Below, one piece after another: positions 20,019-31,285 of a DNA stretch of 64,000 nt; position 1 is the stretch's first letter; each line of letters begins with the position of its first letter. Source of the DNA: Blastobasis lacticolella (taxonomy: Eukaryota; Arthropoda; Insecta; Lepidoptera; Blastobasidae). The stretch covers positions 7,998,001-8,062,000 of the forward strand of contig LR990067.1 of NCBI GenBank assembly GCA_905147135.1, read 5' to 3'. The translations under genes were made by a program, and so were the position numbers. The notes below the pieces were generated by a model, which ran no database searches, had not been told where the DNA came from, and was given only the letters and a program-made list of their open reading frames with translations.

Positions 20019-20265
20019 TTGTGTGGTGTCCGGCAGAGTAGAATAGTACCAACCTCTTGCACTTGTGGGTGTCGTACAAGGCGACTAAGATTTTCGAGGC
20101 AAAATATAAAGGCTGGAGACCGAGCAGCACCTTTTTCCATTGTCATATTTATAATATCCAACCCGCCTAGCAAGCGTGAAGATTATGGCAATAACCTTCA
20201 CGCTTGCTAGGCTTTCGTGGAACAGGCCTTATTTCTTGCAGTGGACTGATGGCTGTGATGATTTG
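20019..20265 (+). mobile_element. SINE B copy with internal perfect hairpin
   Basis: GTGTGGTGTCCGGCAGAGTA start and GGCTGTGATGATTTG end. At 20165-20212 it carries 17-base perfect inverted arms (GCCTAGCAAGCGTGAAG) around a 14-base loop. Other copies have TCCCC-like sequence where the second arm lies. Confidence 0.85.
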
Positions 20266-20524
20266 TTCGCACTTTCTATAAGCTTTCTATAATTTATTTT
20301 GTACCACCGTCACGATTACCCTAAAATTAATGAATTATTCAATTTCTTTCCAATGTAAATGAAAAACTTTTACAAGCTCCAATTTGACCTTTATAGAAAC
20401 ACTTTCCAGCACCTCTACTTTGTTACGGCTTATTCCAATTTATAAATGAAAGCGACGGGCAATATGTACATATTTAAATTTTTAATCATTTCACAAAAAT
20501 ATATAAAATTACATTTAAATCCAG

Positions 20525-21030
20525 GACAGGTGTTCCGTTTGATGTGTGTATTTGTGTATCTGTCTGTCGCACCGTAGCTCCCGAACGGATGGACCGATTC
20601 GATGCGGTTTTCTTGATTAGAAAACTAGTTTAATGGTCATCGTTCAGTTTTTTTTTTTTTTTTTTATGTCAAACGGTAGGCAAACAGGCAAGCGGGCCAC
20701 CTGATGGAAAGTGGTCACCACTGCCTATAGACATTAGCAACACCAAGAGTATCGCTAATGCGTTGCCTACCTCTATAACACGTTGCTCTGGCAGCAAAAG
20801 GCAAATGCCACTCCACTGCCAAAGCCACGGTTCCCCAAATCCCCACCCCATGGAGCACTGGAAACCTTACTCACCGGCAGAAACACAATACTATTTAAAA
20901 GAGTATTATTTAGCTGCGATATTCTGTAAGGTGGAGGTACTTTCCCAGTCGGGCGGCTCCAATTTGAATTTATTAAAATCGGACCAGTATTTTGGGATGT
21001 ATTTGAGTACATGTCGGGGGTTTTGTTCAT
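20525..21030 (+). repeat. Repeat family G copy split by SINE C
   Basis: The left part 20525-20645 has CGTAGCTCCCGAACGGATGG and GATGCGGTTTTCTTGATT. The right part 20966-21030 has TTAAAATCGGACCAGTATTT and GTCGGGGGTTTTG. SINE C lies between. Confidence 0.7.
20646..20965 (-). mobile_element. SINE C, full length
   Basis: Long T run at the left (reverse of the A tail), GGCAAACAGGCAAGCGGGCC, GTTGCTCTGGCAGCAAAAGG and GTAAGGTGGAGGTACTTTCC. Very like 30446-30782. Reading frames over it are repeat-derived. Confidence 0.85.
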
Positions 21031-21255
21031 GGAAGCAGTTACCGTGAACTTAAGACATTTTAATATTTTGATAATAATATATGCTCACAAAGGAATCTAT
21101 AAAATATAACGTGACCGACTTAAATAAGGAACCTATGGACGTATCACACTCGTGTAAGGCCTTGTAAAGTTGTCAACCCATCATTATCATCTCTCTTCCA
21201 CTTGATTAGGTAACCATGCTAACCATCCGATTGTAAAGTAAACAGATAACATCAC
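21031..21255. other. No feature recognised
   Basis: Unique AT-rich sequence. Confidence 0.35.
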
Positions 21256-21258
21256 TGT

Positions 21259-21289
21259 TATCTTTGTTCTCTAGTAGAGAACAAAGATA
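21259..21289. repeat. Perfect short hairpin
   Basis: Arms TATCTTTGTTCTCT (21259-21272) and AGAGAACAAAGATA (21276-21289) separated by AGT. Not part of a recognised family. Confidence 0.9.
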
Positions 21290-21334
21290 CTCTCTAGTCA
21301 CGACATAATGGTTTACTACGAATTGTTTGTCTTA

Positions 21335-21570
21335 CGGTGAGGGAAAATGTCGTGATGAAACCTGCATATTCAGGCGATTGAATACGTAGAGGTCAGACGG
21401 TGTGAACGCGGACCCCGGGCCCGTGTGCGTGAGATTACAATGCGAAATAGGCTATTTTCTAAGTGAGCCAATAGCAAAGTTACCTAGAGAAGTAGTCAAA
21501 TTGAGAAATGGGCTATTTGATAAGTAGACTTCGTGCGCCGAATGAAACCGTCACATTAACGTCAAGATGA
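21335..21570 (+). mobile_element. SINE A fragment interrupted by foreign sequence
   Basis: CTTACGGTGAGGGAAAATGT ... CATATTCAGGCGATTGAATA and GCGGACCCCGGGCCC are family sequence. About 110 bases (21437-21548) are foreign; the family end CATTAACGTCAAGATGATTA then follows. Confidence 0.65.
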
Positions 21571-21594
21571 TTAATATTGTTATAATATACGGTC

Positions 21595-21680
21595 AGGGCG
21601 TGCCAAACGGCTCCCGAAGCTGATGAACCAGTGTCAGGATCCCCAGCGGAAGACCCCACCCTAGAAGGTACTCTGTGACA
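21595..21680 (+). mobile_element. Repeat family T scrap
   Basis: GGATCCCCAGCGGAAGACCC and flanking blocks match 37400-37430. Confidence 0.45.
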
Positions 21681-22254
21681 GACAAACGAAGAGAGAGCGA
21701 GAACAAAGATTTTCGCGCTGTGACATCAAAGATTTGTCATTTTTTCTAGCCAAAAAACTGCATTAAAACGTCACTGAAATTGGTCTTCGACAATATACGA
21801 CTGTCGTAGATAGTTGAGAAGATATTTTTTGGCTACAATAGACATTTCAATGTCATTATTAATGGAGATATGTGGTGCGAAAAAATGTCATCAATGTCAT
21901 GTTGTGTCATTTATAATTTCGTGATATTTCTTTGTATGTTTTTAGTACTAAAGTACAATAAATAAATAAAAGTTACGACAGCCGACCCTAGCGGCGACCC
22001 TCCTAGGGTTATGAGCATACAATTTATTAGCATAGCAGTTGTTAATTACGACTCCTAAATTGTCGAAAGCGGAGCGACTTTCTTTCTCGGGTCGCCCGCG
22101 AGTGTTATGGACCCGAAATTGTTGAAAATAGTCTCGTCACACAGTTTTCATAAAAACCCACATTGAAAACATATATTTGGTGGATATCGCCTTATATTTA
22201 TTTATCCTAATACATCCGATTTCACTAAATTTAGGCGACGAAAATAAAAAATAA
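21681..22254. other. No feature recognised
   Basis: AT-rich unique sequence with an AATAAATAAA stretch at 21957-21970, possibly a LINE 3' end. Confidence 0.35.
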
Positions 22255-22255
22255 T

Positions 22256-22375
22256 AGTCTTGGCGTTAATGCCCCGGTTATGCTTTCGCGCATGAGGGCC
22301 AGGGGTCCGCCTTGATCATGATCCAGGATTTGGCAGAGCAGCTAATTACAGTGAAGCGAGTGCCATCTGATTTCG
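22256..22375 (-). mobile_element. SINE A 3' fragment
   Basis: GCGTTAATGCCCCGGTTATG and TCATGATCCAGGATTTGGCA; stops inside the body. Confidence 0.7.
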
Positions 22376-22680
22376 GCTTTTCCCTAATGGGTTTTGCGGG
22401 TCAGACGGCAACAGACCAACAGGCTAACAGGCTTGACGTGACAAGCCGCGACCCTGAGTCCACTGCCATAGGGCTTCGCCCTGACGCGGTCTCCCCGCGC
22501 GCGAGTAGACGACTCCTTCCATCCTTAGATTCTGATAGGAAGCCATTCTCAGTAAATCTAGAACCGTTATCTCAGAAGAGCGGTCCAAGGCTGGCTCGTG
22601 TCTAATATGCATGTTAGATACCTGACCTGATAGGACTACGAACTGGATGTTTCGTTCTCAGCATGCGGGAACTGGATATA
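22376..22680. other. GC-rich unassigned block
   Basis: GGTTTTGCGGGTCAGACGGC onward, including CTCCCCGCGCGCGAGTAGAC. GC-richer than its surroundings. The 97-codon frame runs partly through SINE A sequence, so it is not a gene. Possibly a fragment of an unrecognised retroelement. Confidence 0.3.
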
Positions 22681-22980
22681 GGTACTTACCTGAAAAGAAT
22701 AAAAACCATTTTTAGTATAAAGAAAATCAGGGTTGAAAAAAACATAATAAACACAATTATTCGAAAAAATCTTAGTCACGTTTTTTTAAACATAAACATA
22801 TATATAGGTAGTTTATAGTTCAATTATATTTCGATCGGTGGGCTTATCCAGATGGTACGGATGGATTTTCTATTCGTGGCGCCTGCGCCGGATAGTACGG
22901 TGGGTAAATTTTGCAGCAGGTAGAGTCCATCTTTGCAATTTAAGATATTATTTAAAAAAAATGTTTTAAAATTATTGATA
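22681..22980. other. No feature recognised
   Basis: AT-rich, unique. Confidence 0.35.
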
Positions 22981-23490
22981 ACTAGTGGACCCGCGCGACT
23001 TCGTTCGCGTACACCTATTTACGCTACTTTTTTTTCTTGTTGCACTCTATCAATTTAATTTTTTATCTATTTAATTTAAGTAGGTACCTAATTGAAATTG
23101 TTTGGTAGAGTAATTGACATTTGTTAATTTATTTGTTTGACATATTCAATAATTAGTTTGTAGATCATTGACATTTTATTTACATATTTGATTATTTCGG
23201 TTTATTTTGTATATTAATTGTTAGAATTAGACACATTTAATCTCAATTAGATTGACATATAATTATGTAACTCGCTAAGCCTTAAAAGGCAACTAATGTG
23301 ATCAAATATTTGTATTAACACCAATGTAACCATGAGAGAGCGAACGAATAAATGAATTATGAATTATGAATTATCTTGCTCTTGAATCACTCTATCTATT
23401 GTTGAAAACCGCATTACAATCCGTTGCGTAGTTTAAAAGATCTAAGCGTACATAGGGACAGACGGCGGAAAGCTAGTTTGTTTTATCCTA
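22981..23490 (-). mobile_element. Helitron-like element split by a LINE 3' fragment
   Basis: Begins CTAGTGGACCCGCGCGACTT (reverse of the 3' end) and resumes at about 23378 with TCTTGAATCACTCTATC ... GCGTAGTTTAAAAGATC. The inserted LINE tail, about 23040-23376, ends in three GAATTAT units. Confidence 0.7.
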
Positions 23491-23764
23491 TGTATAGATA
23501 ATCGTTCGATTCTCCGTTAAACAAAACCGACCCGTGGAGCCGATATTTCTTTAACAGCTTCAATTACGGGATGCCCCATTATGCCTCGGCAGCATAGGCG
23601 TCATTATCTCACGGAAAAATGTAAAAGTTGCGCGAGAAAATATTCTTTATGCAGACTCTGAAATTTCACACTGCCGTAACGAGGTAAAAAAGGGGGAACA
23701 AGAAAAATACCTAGATAGAAGTTAAACGTGTTTGCTGGTAAATTTTGCCTCTTCGTAACAGAAT
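23491..23764. other. No feature recognised
   Basis: Unique sequence. Confidence 0.35.
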
Positions 23765-23945
23765 ATGTAAATCATCATCAACATCACCTCAGCCGTTGAA
23801 CACAGCCCTCAACTCTTCAAGGCTACAAGGGTTTTTACGCCTTCAAGGCTAGAGTGAATACGCTGTTCATAGTCAGGCATGCTTTGACTGCATCGTCAGT
23901 TGCCACCAGGTGAGATGGCGATCAAATGCCTGGTTAGTCCAATAA
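23765..23945 (+). pseudogene. LINE D1 C-terminal scrap
   Basis: GCCTTCAAGGCTAGAGTGAA encodes AFKARVN, then the GGTGAGATGGCGATCAAATG tail typical of the family. Confidence 0.6.
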
Positions 23946-24284
23946 TATGGAATATGGATGTTGCTTTTATGCTAAACATTCTAAATACTTTATGAACAAA
24001 ATAGTACAAAGGTGGACTTAAAGCTTTATCTACCAGTTTACCCCGAAAACTGGTAATTAAAATTGCAGGCGGTGCATAAAAATTAACAACAACATTACAC
24101 TTATATACTTAACTATAAATACAATTCTACCCTCTAGTATTCACATACCGAAACTCAAAATATTTGATAAAATACTAAAAACCAACAACAACAAGATAGC
24201 AGAATGCACTTGAATACCAATTTCAATCAAGTGCGTACTTACTAAAATCACTCAATCAATCAATACTGATTGACCCCAATCTGA

Positions 24285-24487
24285 TAAGTTGCATCTCCCT
24301 AAGTGTACCAGCGAGGCTTATGAGGTCGTACCACCAGCGCCAACAAACTACAGGCGAAACAGCGTCTTTTGTCGGGTTGCAAGAGATTTGAATACAACTA
24401 CAGTTGAGCTTGACCTCATTATTTTTGATTGTTATCTTCTTTCAGTGAAGCGTAGGGTAGTGAGGAATAGGTTTACTGCGCGGACTT
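24285..24487 (+). pseudogene. Possible LINE C-terminus
   Basis: A 66-codon frame (opening with TTG, not ATG) contains YRRNSVFCRVARDLN then ELDLIIFDCYLLSVKRRV. The pattern R.N..F.R....N...D.F......KR resembles C-termini of insect CR1-type LINEs. Weak but plausible. Confidence 0.35.
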
Positions 24488-25094
24488 AGATAATGTAAGC
24501 ACTGGGACTGAATAATGTTCACATTTACATGTAGCTGTAGGATTTGTATACCTATTGTGATGCTATATGTGGTAACCTATAATTGGGTTACTGTTGGTTT
24601 TCCAAAAACAAATAAATTAAAAGAAAATAACGCTGTTAAACATAGGCCTCCTCGCGCACGCCTCACACACCGAATGGCTATGGCTCTTGCATCCATCAGC
24701 TCCCTACACTTGCACTGCTTCAATCGAATATGTACGGGTATAATACTCCATTTCAAAACACTATTTATAGAAAGACGTTTCCCAGATGACAGTTAACTGA
24801 TAGATTAGTCCTATACATATTCGATAGGTAGGTACGGTCTGTTCCCTAACTTATATCAGCAAGCATTTTGGTGGTATTATATGACTGGATCAAATAGACA
24901 ATTTCAGATGATAATAATCGTTTTGTCGACAACGTCTACGGGTCAATGGTGCTTCGACTGACATTATTTAATACTCACTACTTCTGCTTAATAAAGTAGT
25001 TTTAGAAATCATTCAAAATTGTTTTATTTACATATATTGGTAACCATAATAAATAATTTTTAAGCGGAGGTTTGTGTCTACGACGCGATCTGGC
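24488..25094. other. No feature recognised
   Basis: AT-rich; a TAGGCCTCC motif near 24643 may be an RTE tail scrap. Confidence 0.35.
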
Positions 25095-25291
25095 TGCCCA
25101 CGGGCCTTAACAAATTATACACTTAAACCTTCCTCATGAATAACTTTGTCTATAAAAATTTTGAATTTTTTGAATTTTGAAATCCGCACCCGAAAAAAAC
25201 CGTAAAAATCCGTTCAGTAGTTTCTGAGTTTATCCCGAACAGACAAACGGACGTGGCGTGTTACTTCGTCCTATATAATATGTAGTGGACA
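25095..25291 (-). mobile_element. Helitron-like fragment, subfamily F2
   Basis: TTAACAAATTATACACTTAA, CCGTTCAGTAGTTTCTGAGT and ATAATATGTAGTGG. Confidence 0.6.
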
Positions 25292-25425
25292 TTATTGAAC
25301 AGCGATTGCTTCCCGTTTCTAATATATCTTCAACCGTATTATTTGAACGGTGCAGCCTATAACGTGCATTCAAAACCACCAATACGCCTAGTGCCATAAG
25401 CTAGAAAACAACCAGTATACACATT

Positions 25426-25908
25426 CCAAAAATCAATACTCCCAACGTCGTGTCAAAAGAGTAATCCCCAAATTAACATGCACTAATTGACGGTCAAAAA
25501 CACATTTATCAGCCCCCAATCACGCCTCCCCAGTCGGACACAGTGGCCTCCCCGCGGCAGATGTTATCAGTGGTACACAGTAGCGGGACACGCAGTACGT
25601 CATGTGGTAGCTATGTTCCAGATTTAAGATTTGTCATTTTTATTCAATATGAAATCATTTTTAGGGCAGTTCATCTTCTTTCCGAGCGACCATTCCCAAT
25701 TCCCAAAAATCAATTAACCCAACGTCGTGTCAAAAGAGTAATCCCCAAATTAACATGCACTAATTGACGGTCAAAAACACATTTATCAGCCCCCAATCAC
25801 GGCTCCCCAGTCGGACACACCCAGTGGCCTCCCCGCGGCAGATTTTATCAGTGGTACACAGTGATGGGACACGCAGTACGTCATGTGGTAGCTATGTTTC
25901 AGATTTAA
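25426..25908 (+). repeat. Direct duplication, 277-base period
   Basis: Copy 1 is 25426-25629 and copy 2 is 25703-25908. They share AACGTCGTGTCAAAAGAGTA, CCTCCCCGCGGCAGAT and GGGACACGCAGTACGTCATG with only a handful of differences (an ACCC insertion, T/G changes). Unique otherwise in this window. Confidence 0.9.
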
Positions 25909-26019
25909 AATTAAAATATTTATTCAATAAAATTGAGCAAAGCTTTTGCCCGCGACTTTGTCTGCGTGGAAATCGTTTTTAGAGTAGTTTTCCCGGGCAA
26001 CCATTTTAAATGACCCCCC

Positions 26020-26724
26020 TAATGTATGAAAGCTACGGAGAGGTCAAGCAGTATATCTGGTTTTACCGAACCGAATTAGATAAAACATGGCTTAGTTTTT
26101 AAGTGGGACCCCAAACTACCAAGCTGTGAAGTCCTCAACAAAATCCATTCCGCGCCATTTACATATTTCTTATAGTTTTGCTGGTCTAATAGATCTAATA
26201 GCTATATATGTTGGTCTAATCTACATTAAGTGTTTCAGTTTCATTACATTAAGTCAATACAAATCGAGCGATGTATGCGGCGCGTTGTGGTACCAAACAA
26301 CCTACTCAATTAAACGTTCATAGAACTCAAATACCACTACCAGTCAGCAAACACATGTACGCGCATTCGCTGGACGAGAGGGGGAAATAAATTATTTCAA
26401 ATTTTCAAGATGGCCTACTGTTGGTTTACTACACTGCGTCATAACCATGTTGCTGTTCAAATGAAATAACTAATTTCAAAGCGGCGAAGGCGTACACTCG
26501 ATCGCATAACGCTTCTGAAATAATTAAACTTTCGAGCGCTCATGGGTGAGAACGATTTTCGTGAGGATTGAAGTTAAAGACGATGTAACGTAAGTTGATT
26601 ACAATTATGTCGAGATAAGTGAAGTCGTTTATGAGAAGCAAAACAGAAAGTCTTAAGTTAATCAACGGTTTCGTGTTTGTCGGAAAGCGCTGACGTACTG
26701 CTAAGGAATGGAACATGTTGGCAA
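26020..26724. other. No gene recognised
   Basis: Unique intron-like sequence following the duplicated block. A third, truncated echo of the duplicated unit's right end (TTTTAGAGTAGTTTTCCCGG) is at 25977-26010. Confidence 0.35.
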
Positions 26725-26800
26725 CGTGTGTGATCCCTGATCATTACAATCTGGACGCCTTCAAGGAGTTCTTGAGAGATCTCCAAATATTCTTGGACAA
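26725..26800 (+). pseudogene. LINE D1 scrap
   Basis: GATCATTACAATCTGGACGCC encodes DHYNLDA, as in the family C-terminus; the rest is lost. Confidence 0.5.
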
Positions 26801-26986
26801 TCTAGCCCCAAAGTAAGCAAACCCAGAAAACTGATAAGCTACCTATATGTTTTTAAATACATACATTTAACACCCAGACCCGTAACAGAAATTAAAATTC
26901 ATAATTCCAATTTCAGCCCGGTCGGGAATCCAACCCGGGACCTCTGCGTGGCACACGGCATGTTACCCAACAGAACCACTCAGCTC
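26801..26986 (-). mobile_element. SINE H, slightly shortened copy
   Basis: GGTCGGGAATCCAACCCGGG (reverse of the B box) and GAACCACTCAGCTC head, then the tail TCTAGCCCCAAAGTAAGC. The B box is mutated. Confidence 0.75.
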
Positions 26987-27153
26987 AACACTGCATGTTA
27001 ACCGACCGAACCTCGCCTCCCTTTCACGTTGTCAGCTGCACGTGTTACGACTCCAGAGCTTTACAAACACCGTAGTCGACCAGTTGCGCAACGGCCCGAC
27101 TAGCCGACTATAATGACATATCGTATAGAAGGGAGCGCATCAACCTACATAAC

Positions 27154-27231
27154 CAGTATAAGTTGAGCTAGCATCTCTATGGACGCACATAGCAATGTCA
27201 GCTCCTTTTACATTGGTTTATTGTAGGCTGC
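27154..27231 (+). repeat. Family I foldback unit
   Basis: CCTACATAACCAGTATAAGT ... CATTGGTTTATTGTAGG. Confidence 0.6.
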
Positions 27232-27239
27232 CTACTGTA

Positions 27240-27984
27240 CAAGTATATCGCTTAATCCACGTGATTAATTAACAGAGAGCCCCGCCGACCCATTCGCCCC
27301 GTACGGGCTAATCCAATTAACCGTTGCTACAATATCGGATCAGGGGGGCTACGCTCCAATCCCGTGATACGTTTATACACTGGTCGAAGCCGAAATAATT
27401 GTCAAATTTATTTGAAAGCGAAGTAATAGATAACATTTGGAACTACGGATGTTAACGAGTAGCTCCCCAGAGTCGTAGATACTGAGCAAAATTCGATGCA
27501 GTAGCTCGAAAAAGTGGTAAAAACATCCACTTGAAACGTTCTAGAGTCAGTCGTATAAATCATAATTATCACACATTAACTAGGTAGGTACTATTTCTTT
27601 TATTAATAAAAAATAACCACTAAATAGCATAGCTATCATAATCTTATAAAAAGCCAACGTTGTGACCACTACACTTCTATTTTTAGATGTTGTATATATC
27701 ATTTGAGTAATCTAACCTAATTAAAATGTTTATTAGGTAAAACGCTACTTGGTGTTAGGTGGACCGTACAAAATTAAAAGCATAAAAGTTCTCAAATGTG
27801 ATATATTTCTTCATAACGAGCTTTTATCGTGCGGTATAGTGCTAATCAAGAAAATTCCAAAAAGCTCAAACACGATGATATTGCTCCTAAAGCCAGCTTC
27901 CGTCGTCATCAGACCATCTCCAGGGACCATATTGGTATTGCCATCCAAATTACAGAGGTATAAAAATTTTAGTGACCTTTTTTC
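27240..27984. other. No gene recognised
   Basis: Unique AT-rich sequence; the 93-codon frame at 27749-28030 runs into LINE D2 and is not a gene. Confidence 0.35.
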
Positions 27985-28350
27985 ATTTTTTATGTCACAC
28001 CGTAGACAAACACGCAAGCAGGCCACCTGATAGAAAGTAGTCGCCGTCGCCTATGCACATCAGCAACACCATCATTGACAATGCGCTGCCCGCCTCTGAA
28101 GAGACCTCTAATATACCTCTTGAACGATCCCATGTAATAGTCCAAAGAAAACACTGGCTGGAAGCTCATTCCACATCCGAATCGTACGAGCGAGGAACGT
28201 TCTTTCGAACCGTCGCGTGATGACCAACAGAGGGTCTACGTAGTGGAGATGAGTACGAAGCCCGCGGCGGGTGATGCGATGACAGAATTGTACCAGATCG
28301 AAAAGAGAAGTGGATCAAATTAGGCTTGCAAGATACCAGGACATACAAGT
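27985..28350 (-). pseudogene. LINE D2 C-terminus and tail, minus strand
   Basis: The minus strand gives MSFQPVFSLDYYMGSFKRYI then RGLFRGGQRI, followed by VADVHRRR and the shared tail (GGCCACCTGATAGAAAG in plus orientation). A frame break lies upstream of MSFQ. Counterpart of 12030-12299. Confidence 0.7.
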
Positions 28351-29044
28351 GAGGTTAAATTTAAATAAAAGCTTATGAAAACGAACGCGAACACTCTTCA
28401 GGGGACGCAACCCGTTCTAATCCGGAACTCGGTTACAAATTACCCTAAAAGGGTCGTGGAGCCCTAGAGGACGAGCGCCGACGCTAGAGTGGCTCCGCGC
28501 TTCGAATTAGATCAAGTTAATGATACATTATTAAATGGCTATGCTGAAAGGTGGGCAACTGGGGAGTTTGCAACGAGGTGGGCCTCTCAATCGATATTTG
28601 GGTCATTCAACTCTACAGATTCTTTACACGAGTCTATACTTATGAGGCTTAGCTTTTGACAGCGACTTAGTCCGCGTAAAATTCGGTTAAAACGTTCTAG
28701 ACCCATTCCTGCGGGAACCACATTGAATTTCGGGATAAATTAGGCTATGTACTATTCTGCACGGCAAGCACAAGCGTGTCCGCGAAACAGCTCGCGCCGC
28801 GACAGAGCGTTTGTATCCTTCTCGCACTACTAAGATGAAAGATATACCAGTCAATGTCGAGTCGTTTCTTGCGTATCGCGTGCGAGAATATCCTTGTGCT
28901 AGCTGTGCTGGGCTTAACGCTATAACGCCAAATTTCATCACTTGTTGCGTGACAAAATCCTTGCATTACTTGTTGCGTGAAGGAGTAAATATCCTTACAA
29001 ATTTTTGCATGTATAATGTCATTCACTAGTATACTAGGAAGGAC
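28351..29044. other. No gene recognised
   Basis: Contains a short Helitron-like scrap (TTTTGACAGCGACTTAGTCC, 28650) and unique sequence. The 104-codon minus frame at 28745-29059 resembles no family. Confidence 0.35.
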
Positions 29045-29182
29045 TACTCTTTGTAGCATTTGACAGCAATCTCACTTGGTGGTAAGCTATGCGGCGAAAC
29101 GGCCTGTCTAGAAACAGTATTCTCTTTAGCCTTGAAAGTGTCCAGATATGATTAGGGAACACACTCGCAAGCAACGACTTAC
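29045..29182 (-). pseudogene. LINE D1 scrap
   Basis: GCCTTGAAAGTGTCCAGAT and GGGAACACACTCGCAAGCAAC match 63250-63300. Confidence 0.55.
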
Positions 29183-30184
29183 ATATTTATTTGTTTCAAA
29201 CTAAACTTACGTTCTTCACATGTACACACATATGGAAGCTCATACATTGACCAAACTAAACGTTCAATCGCCGAAAGGGTCAAAGGGTCGAAACCACCAG
29301 GCGAATAAATCTGCCATAGCAGACTATCTGCTCAACTCTGAACCAAACCACTGGATAGAACTACATGCGCCTGAGTCCTCTTCACCGATCGGCAATATTA
29401 TTCGCGTATGGTTCGGGAGGTCATTCGGGTCACACGGGAGGGACTTTCAATCGGGAAGACGGATATATGCTTCCGGTGTCATGAAACCCAGTGGTGTGCA
29501 AAATAAATTAACTTTAAGACTTAAGATAATAATAATAATAATAATAAAAAGTTTATTAAATCTTGTGGAATACATTTCAATTTTAGAGTTAAAAAACACG
29601 TAAAAGGTAAAAGTAAAAATATTTTTATAAAGATATATCGTCGGACGTATCCGTTAGCCGTCGTGAGGGTTGTGTGCCGTGAAATTTCGGTTCAATAACA
29701 TACTGACAATTCTATAAGATGGCGGGACGCCTACCCGCATCCACGTGTGGGTAGGAAGTCTACCCGCGCATTATAGCAATTATCACCTCTCCACTGCAGT
29801 CTTATCGTGACTACGGTGAGTGTAACCCTACCGAAACGTCGGGTAGACAAATCAAATAGATACGTCGCGTGTGAGTCCCGTTTAATATAACAATATGAGT
29901 TACAAAGACACACATTATAAAGATTGAAAAGGTGTTGGTGCTGGCAAACCTGCTTTACGGTAAAGTTTTTTCATTTTAATTAAAGGTAATTTTATACCGG
30001 TTTAATGACCAAACTCCTACCTTTTTCATGACCAAATTCCATTGTGTATGAGCAAGCTCTCATTATCTTGACGGACTAGGACAGCGACTTCTTCTTATTC
30101 TATTCAGATCGGCTGCATCTATTTTAGCAAATTTTTGTTGGATTTCAATCTTTTTTTTGTTAGATTCGTAATTGTCAGGAGAAG
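29183..30184. other. No gene recognised; (TAA)n at 29527-29550
   Basis: Unique sequence with an ATA/TAA microsatellite and a small hairpin CCTACCC...GGGTAGG near 29730-29755. The 127-codon frame at 29220-29603 runs into the microsatellite and shows no recognised domain. Confidence 0.4.
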
Positions 30185-30306
30185 GTTTATACGTAAGAAT
30201 AAAGGATAGGTGTAGGGTAGTGTAGTCTAGAGTAGGGTAGGGGTAAAGTAGAGTAGGGTTAGGACACCACTCGAACGAACTAAAACAGGGCACGCCCAAT
30301 CGCTAG
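30185..30306 (+). mobile_element. Helitron-like 3' fragment
   Basis: GAAGGTTTATACGTAAGAAT, a (GTAGGGTA)-rich stretch and CTAG at 30303-30306. Confidence 0.6.
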
Positions 30307-30316
30307 TTAAATCTAC

Positions 30317-30856
30317 CTACACATAGTATAAAACAAAGTCGCATCTCGCCGTCTGTATCGATGTACGCTTAATGGCTTTTAATGCGGTTTTCAACAATAG
30401 ATAGAGCGATTCAAGAGGAAGGTTTATAAGCAAGAATAAGGGTAAGTTTTTTTTTATGTCATACGGTAGTCAAACAGGCAAGCGGGCCACCTGATGGAAA
30501 GTGGTCACCACTGCCTATAGACATTAGCAACACCAAGAGTATCGCCAATGCGTTGCCCACCTCTATAACGTCACCACCTCACGTTGCTCTGGCAGCAAAA
30601 AGGCAAATGCCACTCCACTGCCAAAGCCACGGTTCCCCAAATCCCCACCCCATGGAGCACTGGAAATCTTACTCACCGACAGAAACACAATACTATTTAA
30701 AAGAGTATTATTTAGCTGCGATATTCTGTAAGGTGGAGGTACTTCCCCAGTCGGGCGGCTCCAATTCGAACAAGATACCCCGCTATGCCCTACCTCTCTT
30801 AAAATAGGTAGGGTTAAAGTAGGTCTACGCGAACGAAGTCGCGCCGGGTTCACTAG
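30317..30856 (+). mobile_element. Helitron-like element split by SINE C
   Basis: ACATAGTATAAAACAAAGTC (left end), GGTTTATAAGCAAGAATAAG, then SINE C (30446-30782), then GTAGGGTTAAAGTAGG and GCGAACGAAGTCGCGCCGGG ending CTAG at 30853-30856. Confidence 0.8.
30446..30782 (-). mobile_element. SINE C, full length, nested
   Basis: Shares nearly every block with 20646-20965, so both inserted relatively recently. T run at the left is the reverse of the A tail. The 84- and 96-codon frames on both strands are repeat sequence. Confidence 0.85.
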
Positions 30857-31285
30857 TTATAAATAGAGATGAAATTAATCGACTCTTATAGTAGGTACGT
30901 ATAACGATGTAAGAGTGAGTCACTGTACAAGAAATATATTTGGACATCAATAAAAATAGATAACCTAATCAATTCTTTTTACTAGCAAGCCAAGGGCATC
31001 GTCTTCTAGACCACCACTATCGCAGGTACTTAAGAGCTTTTATCTGGTGGAAATTTCCTTTCCCTTTGAAAATATAAAACACAAACATATCTCGGAAAAA
31101 TCTCAAGATACTTGGTAATAGTTATTCCTCTCAGCGAGAGATTGATCGAAATCGGTTCTGTAGATACTTCCCGGAAATTTGCGGATTTATACAATATCTT
31201 TAGCAATTTTTATATTATAATACATATGTGAGTGGGCTTTTCCTAGGCATTTAAAGTACAATGTTACTGAAACTACTAACTCAGG
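30857..31285. other. No feature recognised
   Basis: Unique AT-rich sequence. Confidence 0.35.

Noticed and set aside
29220..29603. 127-codon plus-strand frame
   Set aside because: No recognisable domain, ends in translated (TAA)n microsatellite, no splice or promoter context.
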